A DNA stretch of 13,036 bases from SZUA-265 sp966249405. Its GTDB lineage: Bacteria > Myxococcota_A > Polyangia > Polyangiales > Polyangiaceae. Position numbers and translations under genes: made by a program. This document shows, piece by piece, positions 6,740 through 13,036 of this stretch. The notes under the pieces were generated by a model. It was not told the DNA's origin and made no database searches. It saw only the letters and a list, made by a program, of their open reading frames with translations. The DNA lies in NCBI GenBank assembly GCA_966249405.1, contig CBINDO010000233.1:1-13036 (forward strand), read 5' to 3'. Position 1 is the stretch's first letter, and each line of letters begins with the position of its first letter.

Positions 6740-7609
6740 ATGTTCCAAGCGACGTCGATCAACCTAAAGAACGCCCAAACTCAGAAACTCGCGCGCGCCT
6801 TTTTGCTGTTCATGACGGCGGTGCTCGTCGTTCCCGTCTTGGCGATCTTGGCGATCTTGATCGCCGAGGGCGCTCCAGCCATCAGCTGGGAGTTCCTGAC
6901 GGAGAGCCCGACCAACGGCATGACGGCCGGCGGCGTCTTCCCGGCCCTCATCGGCACGATTTGGATCGTGCTCGTCGCGCTCGTCGCGTCCGTCCCGGTC
7001 GGCGTCGCGGCGGCCGTGTACCTCAGCGAATACGCGCCGGACAACATGCTCACGCGGCTCATCAACCTCGCGATCATCAACCTCGCCGGCGTGCCTTCGA
7101 TCGTACACGCGTTGTTCGGCGTGGGAGCGTTCGTGTTGTTCTTCGGGTTCGGCACGAGTATCTTGGCGGCGAGCTTCACCTTGGCGGTCATGACGCTGCC
7201 CGTCGTCATCGTGTCGACCCGTGAAGCGCTGCAGGCCGTACCTCGCGCCTTTCGCGAAGCGTGTTGGAACATGGGCGCGACGCGTTGGCAGACGATTCGA
7301 CGCGTCGTGCTGCCCAACTCGATCAGCGGCATCTTGACCGGCGTGATCCTCGAGGTGTCACGCACCACCGGGGAGACTGCCCCGATCATGTTCACCGGGG
7401 CTGCCTTCTTCCTCCCGTTTCTGCCGCAAAGCGTGTTCGACCAAACGATGGCGATGTCACTGCACCTCTTCGTGGTGGCGACCCAGGTGCCAGGCGTTCC
7501 GGAGTCGTTGCCGTTCGGCGTGGCCCTGGTCCTGATCGCCATGGTTCTGGTAATGAACGCCGCCTCAATCGCGTTTCGCATGCATCTGCGTGGAAAGAAG
7601 AAGTGGTGA
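6740..7609 (+). CDS. pstA: Phosphate ABC transporter permease PstA
   Basis: This is the second inner-membrane permease of the Pst importer, 289 residues, as expected for the family. The first membrane helix is at about 19-42 (LFMTAVLVVPVLAILAILI). The GGVFPALIGT segment, the VASVPVGVAAAVYLSEYA helix and the NLAGVPSIVHALFG region are characteristic of PstA. The EAA docking loop reads FREACWNMGATRWQT and then VVLPNSISG. SRTTGETAPIMFTGAAFF is another family hallmark. A purine-rich AGAAAG lies shortly before the ATG. The stop overlaps the pstB1 GTG start by 4 bases (GTGA), implying translational coupling of permease and ATPase. Confidence 0.94.
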   Translation: MFQATSINLKNAQTQKLARAFLLFMTAVLVVPVLAILAILIAEGAPAISWEFLTESPTNGMTAGGVFPALIGTIWIVLVALVASVPVGVAAAVYLSEYAPDNMLTRLINLAIINLAGVPSIVHALFGVGAFVLFFGFGTSILAASFTLAVMTLPVVIVSTREALQAVPRAFREACWNMGATRWQTIRRVVLPNSISGILTGVILEVSRTTGETAPIMFTGAAFFLPFLPQSVFDQTMAMSLHLFVVATQVPGVPESLPFGVALVLIAMVLVMNAASIAFRMHLRGKKKW

Positions 7610-8391
7610 GCAGCGAAGACCTGTCGAAACCGAGCGACCGCATCGAACTCTCGGTGAACAAGCTGTCCGTCAGCTACGGTCAAAAGACGGTGCTCTCGGG
7701 AGTGAACCTCCAGGTGCGCGAACGCGAGGTGTTCGCCATCATCGGACCCGCCAACAGCGGCAAGACTTCGTTCCTGCGCGTCCTCAACCGGATGGACGAG
7801 TTTTCCGCCGGCATGCGCTTCGAAGGTGAAGTCAAAGTCGGCGGCAAGGACGTCCGCGAGTGGCGGAACCTGTACGCCCTGCGCCGTCGCATCGGCGTCG
7901 TATTCCCGCTGCCCGTCGGGTTGCCCCTCAGCGTCTACGACAACGTCGCGCTCGCCCCGAGCTTGGCGGGCGTAAGGGACAAGGCCAAACTCGACGAAAT
8001 CGTCGAGCGCAGCTTGCGCCGCGCTGCGTTGTGGGACGAGGTCAAAGACCGTTTGCATGCCCTCGGCAGCCTCCTCTCCGGCGGCCAACAGCAACGGCTC
8101 ACGATCGCCCGCGCGTTGTCCCAAGATCCGAAGTTGCTGCTGCTCGACGAGTTTTCGATTGCGGTCGACCCGGTGACGACGATGCGCATCGAGGATGTGC
8201 TCAAGGAGTTGCGCAAAGAGATGACGATCATCCTGGTCACGAACTTGGTGCAGCAAGCGCGCCGTTTGGCAGACCGCACCGCGTTCTTCTTGATGGGCGA
8301 ATGCGTGGAGGTAGGCGAGACCGAAGATCTGTTCGAGGGCCGCGTCAAAGACCAGCGAACCACTGACTACATCGGAGGCCGTTTTGGCTGA
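7606..8391 (+). CDS. pstB: PstB1: PstB-type ATPase with intact signature but degenerate Q- and H-loops
   Basis: This is an ABC ATPase of the Pst importer, 261 residues with the family's C-terminal DYIGGRFG. The A-loop Tyr24, Walker A (GPANSGKT, 47-54), signature LSGGQQQRL (157-165) and Walker B Asp181-Glu182 are present. Three positions that PstB normally keeps have changed. The Q-loop reads VFPLPVG, so Gln is Pro101. The H-loop reads VTNLVQQA, so the switch His is Asn213. The segment after Walker B is DEFSIAVDP instead of DEPCSALDP. Its own ATP site is therefore predicted to be weak, while its LSGGQ can serve a partner. The frame is open upstream to 7261, but that part overlaps pstA. GTG at 7606 forms a GTGA overlap with the pstA stop, and GGAAAG lies about 8 bases before it. 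GTG at 7603 is the only close alternative. Partnership with the next gene is inferred. Confidence 0.9.
   Translation: MSSEDLSKPSDRIELSVNKLSVSYGQKTVLSGVNLQVREREVFAIIGPANSGKTSFLRVLNRMDEFSAGMRFEGEVKVGGKDVREWRNLYALRRRIGVVFPLPVGLPLSVYDNVALAPSLAGVRDKAKLDEIVERSLRRAALWDEVKDRLHALGSLLSGGQQQRLTIARALSQDPKLLLLDEFSIAVDPVTTMRIEDVLKELRKEMTIILVTNLVQQARRLADRTAFFLMGECVEVGETEDLFEGRVKDQRTTDYIGGRFG
8374..8378 (+). promoter_or_regulatory. Shine-Dalgarno inside pstB1 that sets the pstB2 TTG start
   Basis: GGAGG lies 5 bases before the TTG at 8384, within the last codons of pstB1. It supports a TTG start that overlaps the pstB1 end by 8 bases, and hence coupled, roughly equal synthesis of the two ATPases. Confidence 0.7.
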
Positions 8392-9196
8392 CGTTAGCCC
8401 CAAACCAGCAACCAACGACGCAGAGGCACTCGCTCCTGCCGTCGAGGTCGTCGACCTCAACCTGTGGTACGGCGCGTTCCAGGCCCTGCATCATGTCGAC
8501 CTCGTCGTCAAACGCGGCGAAATCACCTCGCTGATCGGCCCGTCCGGCTGCGGCAAGTCGACGTTGCTCCGAGCCTGCAACCGGATCATCGAGTGCCTCT
8601 CTTACGTGCGCATCCAGGGGCAGATCAAAGTCCTGGGGACGGATATCTACGCGCCCGAGAACGAGGTAATCCAGGTCCGCAAACAGATTGGGATGGTGTT
8701 TCAGAGACCCAACCCGCTGCCGCTCTCGATCCGCGACAACGTCCTGTTCGGTTACCGTTTGCACGAGCCACAAAAAGCCAAAGGCCCCAAGTCCGAGCTC
8801 GACGGCATCGTAGAACAGTCGCTGCGCAAGGTGCTGCTCTGGGATGACGTCAAAGACAAACTGAGCGACCCCGCCGCTAAGTTGTCCCTCGAGGCGCAGC
8901 AGAAGTTGTGCATCGCGCGCCTGCTACCGGTGAAGCCCAAGTTGCTATTGATGGATGAGCCGTGTTCGGCGCTCGATCCGGCGGCGACCAGCGCGGTCGA
9001 AGACCTGATCTGGGAGCTGCGCGGCGAATACACGATCTTGATCGTGACCCACAACATGGCCCAGGCGCGTCGCGCCAGCGACGAGTGCGTGTTCATGTTG
9101 ATGGGCAAGGTGATCGAACACGGCCCCACCGAGGATCTGTTCGTCACCCCCAAAGACAGCCAAACGGCGGATTACATCGAAGGCCGTTACGGCTGA
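8384..9196 (+). CDS. pstB: PstB2: PstB-type ATPase with intact catalytic motifs but degenerate signature
   Basis: This is the second ABC ATPase of the same operon, 270 residues ending DYIEGRYG. Tyr29 (A-loop), Walker A GPSGCGKST (52-60), Q-loop VFQRPNP (Gln107), Walker B MDEPCSALDP (Asp191, Glu192) and the H-loop VTHNM (His223) are all canonical. The signature LSGGQQQRL has become LSLEAQQKL (167-175), losing both glycines and the first Gln. Those residues normally contact the gamma phosphate bound on the opposite subunit. A homodimer should therefore be poorly active, whereas pairing with PstB1 would rebuild one complete site (PstB2 Walker motifs with PstB1 LSGGQ). The TTG start overlaps pstB1 and has GGAGG 5 bases upstream. 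The two proteins look like diverged duplicates. The heterodimer is inferred from these complementary losses, not shown. Confidence 0.92.
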   Translation: MADVSPKPATNDAEALAPAVEVVDLNLWYGAFQALHHVDLVVKRGEITSLIGPSGCGKSTLLRACNRIIECLSYVRIQGQIKVLGTDIYAPENEVIQVRKQIGMVFQRPNPLPLSIRDNVLFGYRLHEPQKAKGPKSELDGIVEQSLRKVLLWDDVKDKLSDPAAKLSLEAQQKLCIARLLPVKPKLLLMDEPCSALDPAATSAVEDLIWELRGEYTILIVTHNMAQARRASDECVFMLMGKVIEHGPTEDLFVTPKDSQTADYIEGRYG

Positions 9197-9386
9197 CGCG
9201 CTTTGGAGCGACCACATCGGCGCGGCGTTTGCCTCGTTCCAGCCGTGGCGCCTCTGCGTACCCGCACGCCTCCGCAAGAGCTCAGCGTCTCGAGCGGGCA
9301 TCCAGCGCGCTGCGTCTCCTGCGGCGTGGCTGAAATGCCTTTGAAATGGCCTCCCCACTCGCTGCGTTGCCGCCTATAGCATCCGC

Positions 9387-10001
9387 ATGCGACTCTCTTC
9401 CCTTGCTTGGTCGGCCGCGCTTTGCGGTCTCAGTCTCACCACGTACAGCCTCGACGCTTCAGCGCAACTCGGACGCCCTCGCGACGTCGTGATCAGCGCC
9501 GAGCGGCTGTTCGGCATCTACAGCGTCTCTCGGGACTATGACGACGCCAACGACGACAATGACCCCGATGACTTCAGTGTTGGGCTCCTGATGCAAGGGG
9601 GTCACCTGAGCCCGGTCACCGTGCCGCGCGTGGCGATCGACGTGTTCATCATCGAACACCTGAGCCTCGGTGGCTCCCTGGGATTGTACTCCAACGACAT
9701 CAACAACGGTTCGGGCGCCTTGTTCGCGCCGCGCGTCGGGTATGCCTTCGACTTCAACCAGAAGTTCGCGTTCTGGCCGAAGGCAGGCTTCACGTACTAC
9801 TCGCTGAACAACCCCGATCATCGCCATTTCTCCCTGTCGCTGGAGGGCGCCTTCGTGTTCATGCCGAACCCGGCGGTGGGCTTTACGGCAACGCCCTTCT
9901 TCGATTTGGGCATGACCGGTAGAGACGAAGATGGCCCGGACGACATCGACTACGTCGACCGCGTGGGCGGTGTGACGCTCGGCATGTTCGCGCGCTTCTG
10001 A
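9387..10001 (+). CDS. Predicted outer-membrane beta-barrel protein
   Basis: This 204-residue secreted protein has a classical signal peptide (basic Arg2, hydrophobic core, cleavage after ASA at residue 26). The mature part alternates polar and nonpolar residues with aromatic girdles (FAFWPKAGFTYYSL, HFSLSLEGAFVFM) and ends in Phe (GMFARF). These are outer-membrane barrel features, the last being the usual recognition end for barrel assembly. A very acidic stretch at residues 50-62 (DYDDANDDNDPDD) is probably a surface loop and might bind Ca2+. No specific family or function is recognised. The start ATG lacks a Shine-Dalgarno sequence but gives an ideal signal peptide. It lies 190 bases after pstB2. 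That gap holds no clear terminator or promoter, so it is uncertain whether pst transcription reads into it. A hairpin follows the stop. Confidence 0.72.
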   Translation: MRLSSLAWSAALCGLSLTTYSLDASAQLGRPRDVVISAERLFGIYSVSRDYDDANDDNDPDDFSVGLLMQGGHLSPVTVPRVAIDVFIIEHLSLGGSLGLYSNDINNGSGALFAPRVGYAFDFNQKFAFWPKAGFTYYSLNNPDHRHFSLSLEGAFVFMPNPAVGFTATPFFDLGMTGRDEDGPDDIDYVDRVGGVTLGMFARF

Positions 10002-10018
10002 GCGGTAGTCACGGTTAC

Positions 10019-10054
10019 GGGCCGCGCCGCGCGCCACGGAGCGCGGCGCGGCCC
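10019..10054. terminator. GC hairpin between convergent genes, probable bidirectional terminator
   Basis: A perfect 14-base inverted repeat made only of G and C (GGGCCGCGCCGCGC and its complement) encloses an 8-base loop. It starts 17 bases after the stop of the beta-barrel gene and faces the end of the convergent serine hydrolase gene. No T-run follows on either side, so it fits an atypical intrinsic terminator or a 3' stabiliser. Confidence 0.55.
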
Positions 10055-10133
10055 CGTGAGACAGTGCCTGGAGCCAGCGAACGCCGCGAGGCCAGACCTC
10101 GACGCAGCGCGGCTTTCGCCGGAAAGTGTCGTT

Positions 10134-11813
10134 TCAGTCGGCGGCCGCTCGCTGTTCCGCAAATCGGTACAACACGCGAGCCAAGTCGTTGGTCCGATCG
10201 GCAGCCGCTTGGTCACTGAGTTCACCGTTGGCCAACACCACGATGCCAAAGTCGTTGTCGAGGTCGAGGACGATCATGGTCGCGGCGCCCGGGTCACCGC
10301 CATTGTGACCGGCGAGCCGTCGGGTGCTCCCGTCCGCGGAGTAACTCGTGTCGTCGCCGATCATCCAAAAGACGGCTACCTCGCCGGAGTCGGCTTCGGC
10401 CAAGGGCGTGAACGCAGTGGTCACGGACTGGGGAGAGAGGATCTGCGTCTCACCGAAACTGCCGTCGTTCAGCAGGGCGGCGCACAGCTTGCCGAGGTCC
10501 GCGACGCTGCTGCGTAAACCGCCGTCGGGCCACGTCGCGAGTTCGTAGAGGGGATAGTCGACGATGGCCTGTTGCTCGCTGTCCCACCGCGTCGGCGTGG
10601 CCACGATTTGGGGGTCTAGATCGGAGTACTCGAAGCTGGTGTTCGCGAGGCCCAACGGCTCGAACAGTTGTTCGCGCGCGTACGTGGCGAGCGGTGTTCC
10701 GGTCGCCAGCTCCACCGCGTATCCAGCGAGGGCCGCCCCGACGTTGCTGTAGACGAACCCCTGATCGGCCGCGCCGAAGTTGTCCGACCGATAATACGCG
10801 CCACCCGCGCTCAAGTAACTCTCCAAAAAGCCGCCGAGATCTACGGGCTGCGCGTCGTCGCAACCCGCGCCGAGCTCGAAGAGGTTGGCGAGGCTCGTGT
10901 GTTCGGCTTCCGTCCCCATGTAATAGCCACACAGATACGCGGACGAATCCCGGATCGGGCTGTGGTGAGTCACGAGTTGGGCTAACGTCGCCTGGCCCGC
11001 CTTCGCGTCGGCCAGAGTGAACGCACCGCTTTCGTCGAGCAAACCACCGATCTCGGTGTCCAGAGACAGCTCCGCTTGTTCGATCGCGCGAAGGATGGGG
11101 AGACCCGTAAACGGCTTGGTAACGGAGGCTAACCAGAACGACGTGTCCGCGGTGATCGGCCGCTCGGCGCCGCTTTCGGCGTATCCGAGACCCATCGACC
11201 ACGTGACGCCGTTGGCATCGAACGTCGCGAGCGCCATCCCTGGAAAGTGCGCTTCTTGCATCAGCGACTGAGCGGTGGCGATAACGTCCGCTTCCTCGAC
11301 GACGGGCACCGTCATCGTCCCCGACGTATCGCCCGCATCGACCGCAGACGTGGTGTCCAACGAGGATTGCTCGATAGCCGTAGCCTGCGATCCCGACGAA
11401 CTGCCGGAAGTGGACGGTTCGAACGTAACGTCTGAAGACGTACCTGCGTCGGCGGGTGCCGTCGAGGTCGCGCCGGGATTGCCCGTTCCCGCCGCCGCGT
11501 CGACGGTGTTGGTGCCGCCGCCACCGCTCGCTGCGCTGTCCTCCGTGGACACGACGTCGCGGGAACGCGTGCCACCGTCGACGTCCAGCTCGCCGGAACC
11601 GTCGGAAGCCGCAGCGTCCGCCGGCTCGAGGTCGGAGGTGGTGACGGTCGCGTCGTCGCCGCAGCCTGGTATGGTCAACAACACGAACGCCACGGCCGTG
11701 GCCGACCTGCGCCTCAGGTCGCCCCTGCGAGCGCCGACGCTCGCCCGCGTTTCGTTGGATGAACGAGCACCTTTGCCCTCCGCGCCCTCGAACGATTCGG
11801 TTTTACTCTTCAT
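10134..11813 (-). CDS. Lipoprotein serine hydrolase of the class C beta-lactamase / DD-peptidase / esterase family
   Basis: The 559-residue protein begins with a long charged N-terminus, RRR, a hydrophobic stretch (VAFVLL) and a lipobox ending IPGC, with Cys51 as the probable lipidation site. Residues about 52-170 are a low-complexity Ser/Thr/Asp/Gly/Ala linker, typical of surface lipoproteins in myxobacteria-like organisms. The catalytic domain follows: SVTK (Ser230, Lys233), YSN (Tyr355-Asn357) and HNGG (His503-Gly505) correspond to the SxxK, YxN and H/K-T-G motifs of the PF00144-type fold. It could hydrolyse cell-wall peptides or esters. True beta-lactamase activity cannot be claimed. The ATG at 11813 is chosen because GAGGA lies 11 bases upstream. 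The frame stays open to 11978, but that extension is Arg-rich and would bury the signal peptide. A start closer to the signal (a GTG near residue 26) is also possible. Confidence 0.85.
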   Translation of the reverse strand: MKSKTESFEGAEGKGARSSNETRASVGARRGDLRRRSATAVAFVLLTIPGCGDDATVTTSDLEPADAAASDGSGELDVDGGTRSRDVVSTEDSAASGGGGTNTVDAAAGTGNPGATSTAPADAGTSSDVTFEPSTSGSSSGSQATAIEQSSLDTTSAVDAGDTSGTMTVPVVEEADVIATAQSLMQEAHFPGMALATFDANGVTWSMGLGYAESGAERPITADTSFWLASVTKPFTGLPILRAIEQAELSLDTEIGGLLDESGAFTLADAKAGQATLAQLVTHHSPIRDSSAYLCGYYMGTEAEHTSLANLFELGAGCDDAQPVDLGGFLESYLSAGGAYYRSDNFGAADQGFVYSNVGAALAGYAVELATGTPLATYAREQLFEPLGLANTSFEYSDLDPQIVATPTRWDSEQQAIVDYPLYELATWPDGGLRSSVADLGKLCAALLNDGSFGETQILSPQSVTTAFTPLAEADSGEVAVFWMIGDDTSYSADGSTRRLAGHNGGDPGAATMIVLDLDNDFGIVVLANGELSDQAAADRTNDLARVLYRFAEQRAAAD

Positions 11814-12136
11814 GTTTGGTCGTTTCCTCGTCGAGCCGGATTTACGGTACCATCGCCTCGAGGCACGGGCTCGTGTGCTGGACGTGTTCCACGGCTCTCT
11901 TCTCACGCGGCGGGTGGACTGCCGCTGTAGGATTACAATTCTAGGTTTCGGCTGAACTCGCCGCGAGCAAGGACCCAAGCAAAGGGCGTGCCGATTCCCG
12001 CCTGAGCCGGCACCAGATCCCGAAGTTGGGCGGCTTGTCGCCTCTCGCGCTCGCCTTACGTGTTAGTGACCTGGACTGAGCCCGATCGTTTGCCCGCGAG
12101 CACCGATTCGAGCGACAGGCCGCCGCCCGTTTCACC
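11814..12136. other. Divergent intergenic region, 323 bases
   Basis: This region separates the minus-strand serine hydrolase from the plus-strand beta-barrel gene and must hold both promoters. It carries GAGGA for the hydrolase (11825-11829, minus). A minus-strand TGTAAT (11932-11937) resembles a -10, but no matching -35 stands at the right distance. No Pho-box-like repeat, RNA gene or small gene with a ribosome binding site is seen. Confidence 0.4.
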
Positions 12137-12829
12137 ATGTTCACCCTTCCCCCCTCTTTCACCGTTTGCGCGCCCAGCCTGACCGTGTGTTTGGGTCTAC
12201 TCGCGAGTCGAAGTTTGGCGGCCGCCCCGTCGGTGGGCGCCAAACCCGACGACGAGCCGGCGGTCGAGACGACGTGGCACGCCCGGCTCGGCGTCGGGTG
12301 GAATCCCGTGCTCGATTCCAATGATCGACTTCCGACCGCAAACGCCGGCTTCGGCGGTACATTGTCCGGGTTTTATCAACTCCCGCATCGCCTGAGCGTC
12401 GGCGCAGGTTTCGATCGGGAACGTTACACCTACGACACGTCGCTCACCGGGAGCGCAGCGAACACACCGCCGCGTTACGTCGACTTGGAGTTGTACGTCA
12501 ACCGGCTCCAGGTGCTGGCGCAGTGGGATCTCTTGCCGCGCAACTTCGTCACGCCGTTCCTCGTGCTTGGCGCGGGTTACCACTGGCAACAGGCGGAGGT
12601 GACGGACTGGCAATGCCGGCCGAAGCAACAGACTGGTCCCGTGGTGGGCGCCGGCTTGGGGCTCGAGATGACGCTGGGCTCGGGGCTCGGGCTCGGGTTC
12701 GAATACCGGACGAACACGCCGCCGCTCAGCGCCCGCACCTGCACCCTGGCCTACGTGCCCGACGAGCCGCTCGGCGCGCCAACGGTCACGTCTCACCGCT
12801 TTGGACTCACCTTCGGCGTCCGCAGGTGA
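12137..12829 (+). CDS. Predicted outer-membrane beta-barrel protein
   Basis: This 230-residue secreted protein is probably an outer-membrane barrel. The N-terminus is hydrophobic and ends near SLAAA at residue 30, a plausible signal peptide although it lacks early basic residues. The mature protein alternates small/polar and aromatic residues and has glycine-rich strands (VVGAGLGLEMTLGSGLGLGFEYRTN), with paired cysteines C154 and C191 by approximate count, and ends HRFGLTFGVRR. This resembles small opacity/OmpW-like eight-stranded barrels, but no family is assigned. No Shine-Dalgarno sequence precedes the ATG. There is no other start between the upstream in-frame stop and this ATG. The next in-frame candidate is a GTG at 12185, which would shorten the signal peptide severely. 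It diverges from the serine hydrolase gene, and nothing links it directly to the phosphate genes. Confidence 0.65.
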   Translation: MFTLPPSFTVCAPSLTVCLGLLASRSLAAAPSVGAKPDDEPAVETTWHARLGVGWNPVLDSNDRLPTANAGFGGTLSGFYQLPHRLSVGAGFDRERYTYDTSLTGSAANTPPRYVDLELYVNRLQVLAQWDLLPRNFVTPFLVLGAGYHWQQAEVTDWQCRPKQQTGPVVGAGLGLEMTLGSGLGLGFEYRTNTPPLSARTCTLAYVPDEPLGAPTVTSHRFGLTFGVRR

Positions 12830-12995
12830 ACGGCTCGGGACGAGGGCCGCTCCTACGGCGCGAGGTGCCCGAGCGGGTTCGCTGGCTCCACACGCTGCAG
12901 CGACGAGACTGGCTACAGCGCGAGCAGGGTGCAGCGCGAGCTGCCGCGACGGCGGACCAGCGAACGCCGCCAGCAGCCCACCACGCCTTAACCCT

Positions 12996-13023
12996 AGAGT
13001 TCGGTTCAGCAGAACCGAACTCT
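12996..13023. terminator. Inverted repeat near the right edge, possible terminator
   Basis: Perfect 12-base arms (AGAGTTCGGTTC and its complement) with the loop AGCA make a stable hairpin 166 bases after the last gene. No T-run is visible before the window ends. It could terminate this gene or a convergent one outside the window. The 166 bases between show no coding or RNA signal. Confidence 0.4.
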
Positions 13024-13036
13024 GCAATGTAGCAGT

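Noticed and set aside
7261..7605. Upstream extension of the pstB1 frame inside pstA
   Set aside because: The extension overlaps pstA in another frame and adds Arg-rich sequence. PstB proteins begin just before the first beta strand, matching GTG 7606.
6781..8460. Long minus-strand open frame (559 codons) across pstA and pstB1
   Set aside because: It runs antisense to two well-supported transporter genes, shows no domain pattern and has low-complexity composition.
9375..9380. TATAGC shortly before the 9387 gene as a -10 box
   Set aside because: It has no -35 at a proper distance (TTGAAA at 9341 is 28 bases away) and would imply a leaderless message. Too weak to call.
11814..11978. Upstream extension of the serine hydrolase frame
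   Set aside because: It would add 55 mostly basic residues ahead of a lipoprotein signal, which would block export. A ribosome binding site supports the ATG at 11813.
12916..12941. Direct repeat CAGCGCGAGC twice, 16 bases apart
   Set aside because: The repeats are short GC-rich sequences with no further copies, so neither a CRISPR nor a mobile-element signature.

Overview
The window is GC-rich DNA with GTG and TTG starts. It has lipoproteins with long Ser/Thr/Asp/Gly linkers, outer-membrane beta-barrels and an HD-GYP protein. This mix suggests a Gram-negative, myxobacterium-like organism (Myxococcota, perhaps Polyangiales). That placement is inferred from style and was not tested by a search.

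Layout. Positions 2-982 (+) are the 3' part of a tandem HD-GYP phosphodiesterase gene. It converges, with a 4-base gap, on a large minus-strand gene (987-3419). That gene fuses two ATP-cone-like modules, a 2-phosphoglycerate kinase and an archaeal-type cofactor-independent phosphoglycerate mutase. Divergent from it is a complete phosphate-import operon: pstS, a phoU fusion gene, pstC, pstA and two different pstB genes (3571-9196, +). The intergenic region between them carries a three-half-site Pho box (TGTCAC/TGTCAC/CGTCAC at exact 11-base steps). To the right are an outer-membrane beta-barrel gene (9387-10001, +), a strong GC hairpin between convergent genes, a minus-strand lipoprotein of the serine beta-lactamase/esterase family (10134-11813), and a second beta-barrel gene (12137-12829, +).

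How the genes work together. PstS captures phosphate at the cell surface, PstC and PstA form the channel, and the two PstB proteins power it. The PstB pair looks like an asymmetric heterodimer. PstB1 keeps LSGGQ but has lost the Q-loop Gln and H-loop His. PstB2 keeps Walker A, Q-loop, Walker B and H-loop but its signature is LSLEA. One composite ATP site would be canonical and the other degenerate, as in TAP-like transporters. The PhoU protein carries a C-terminal low-molecular-weight phosphotyrosine-phosphatase fold whose catalytic Cys, Arg and Asp have been replaced, so it looks like a dead-enzyme sensor or partner domain. The divergent kinase-mutase fusion could convert 3-phosphoglycerate to 2-phosphoglycerate and then to 2,3-bisphosphoglycerate. 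Sharing a Pho-box region with pst, it may tie phosphate import to a phosphorylated-glycerate pool. These three oddities in one phosphate locus are the most interesting content of the window.
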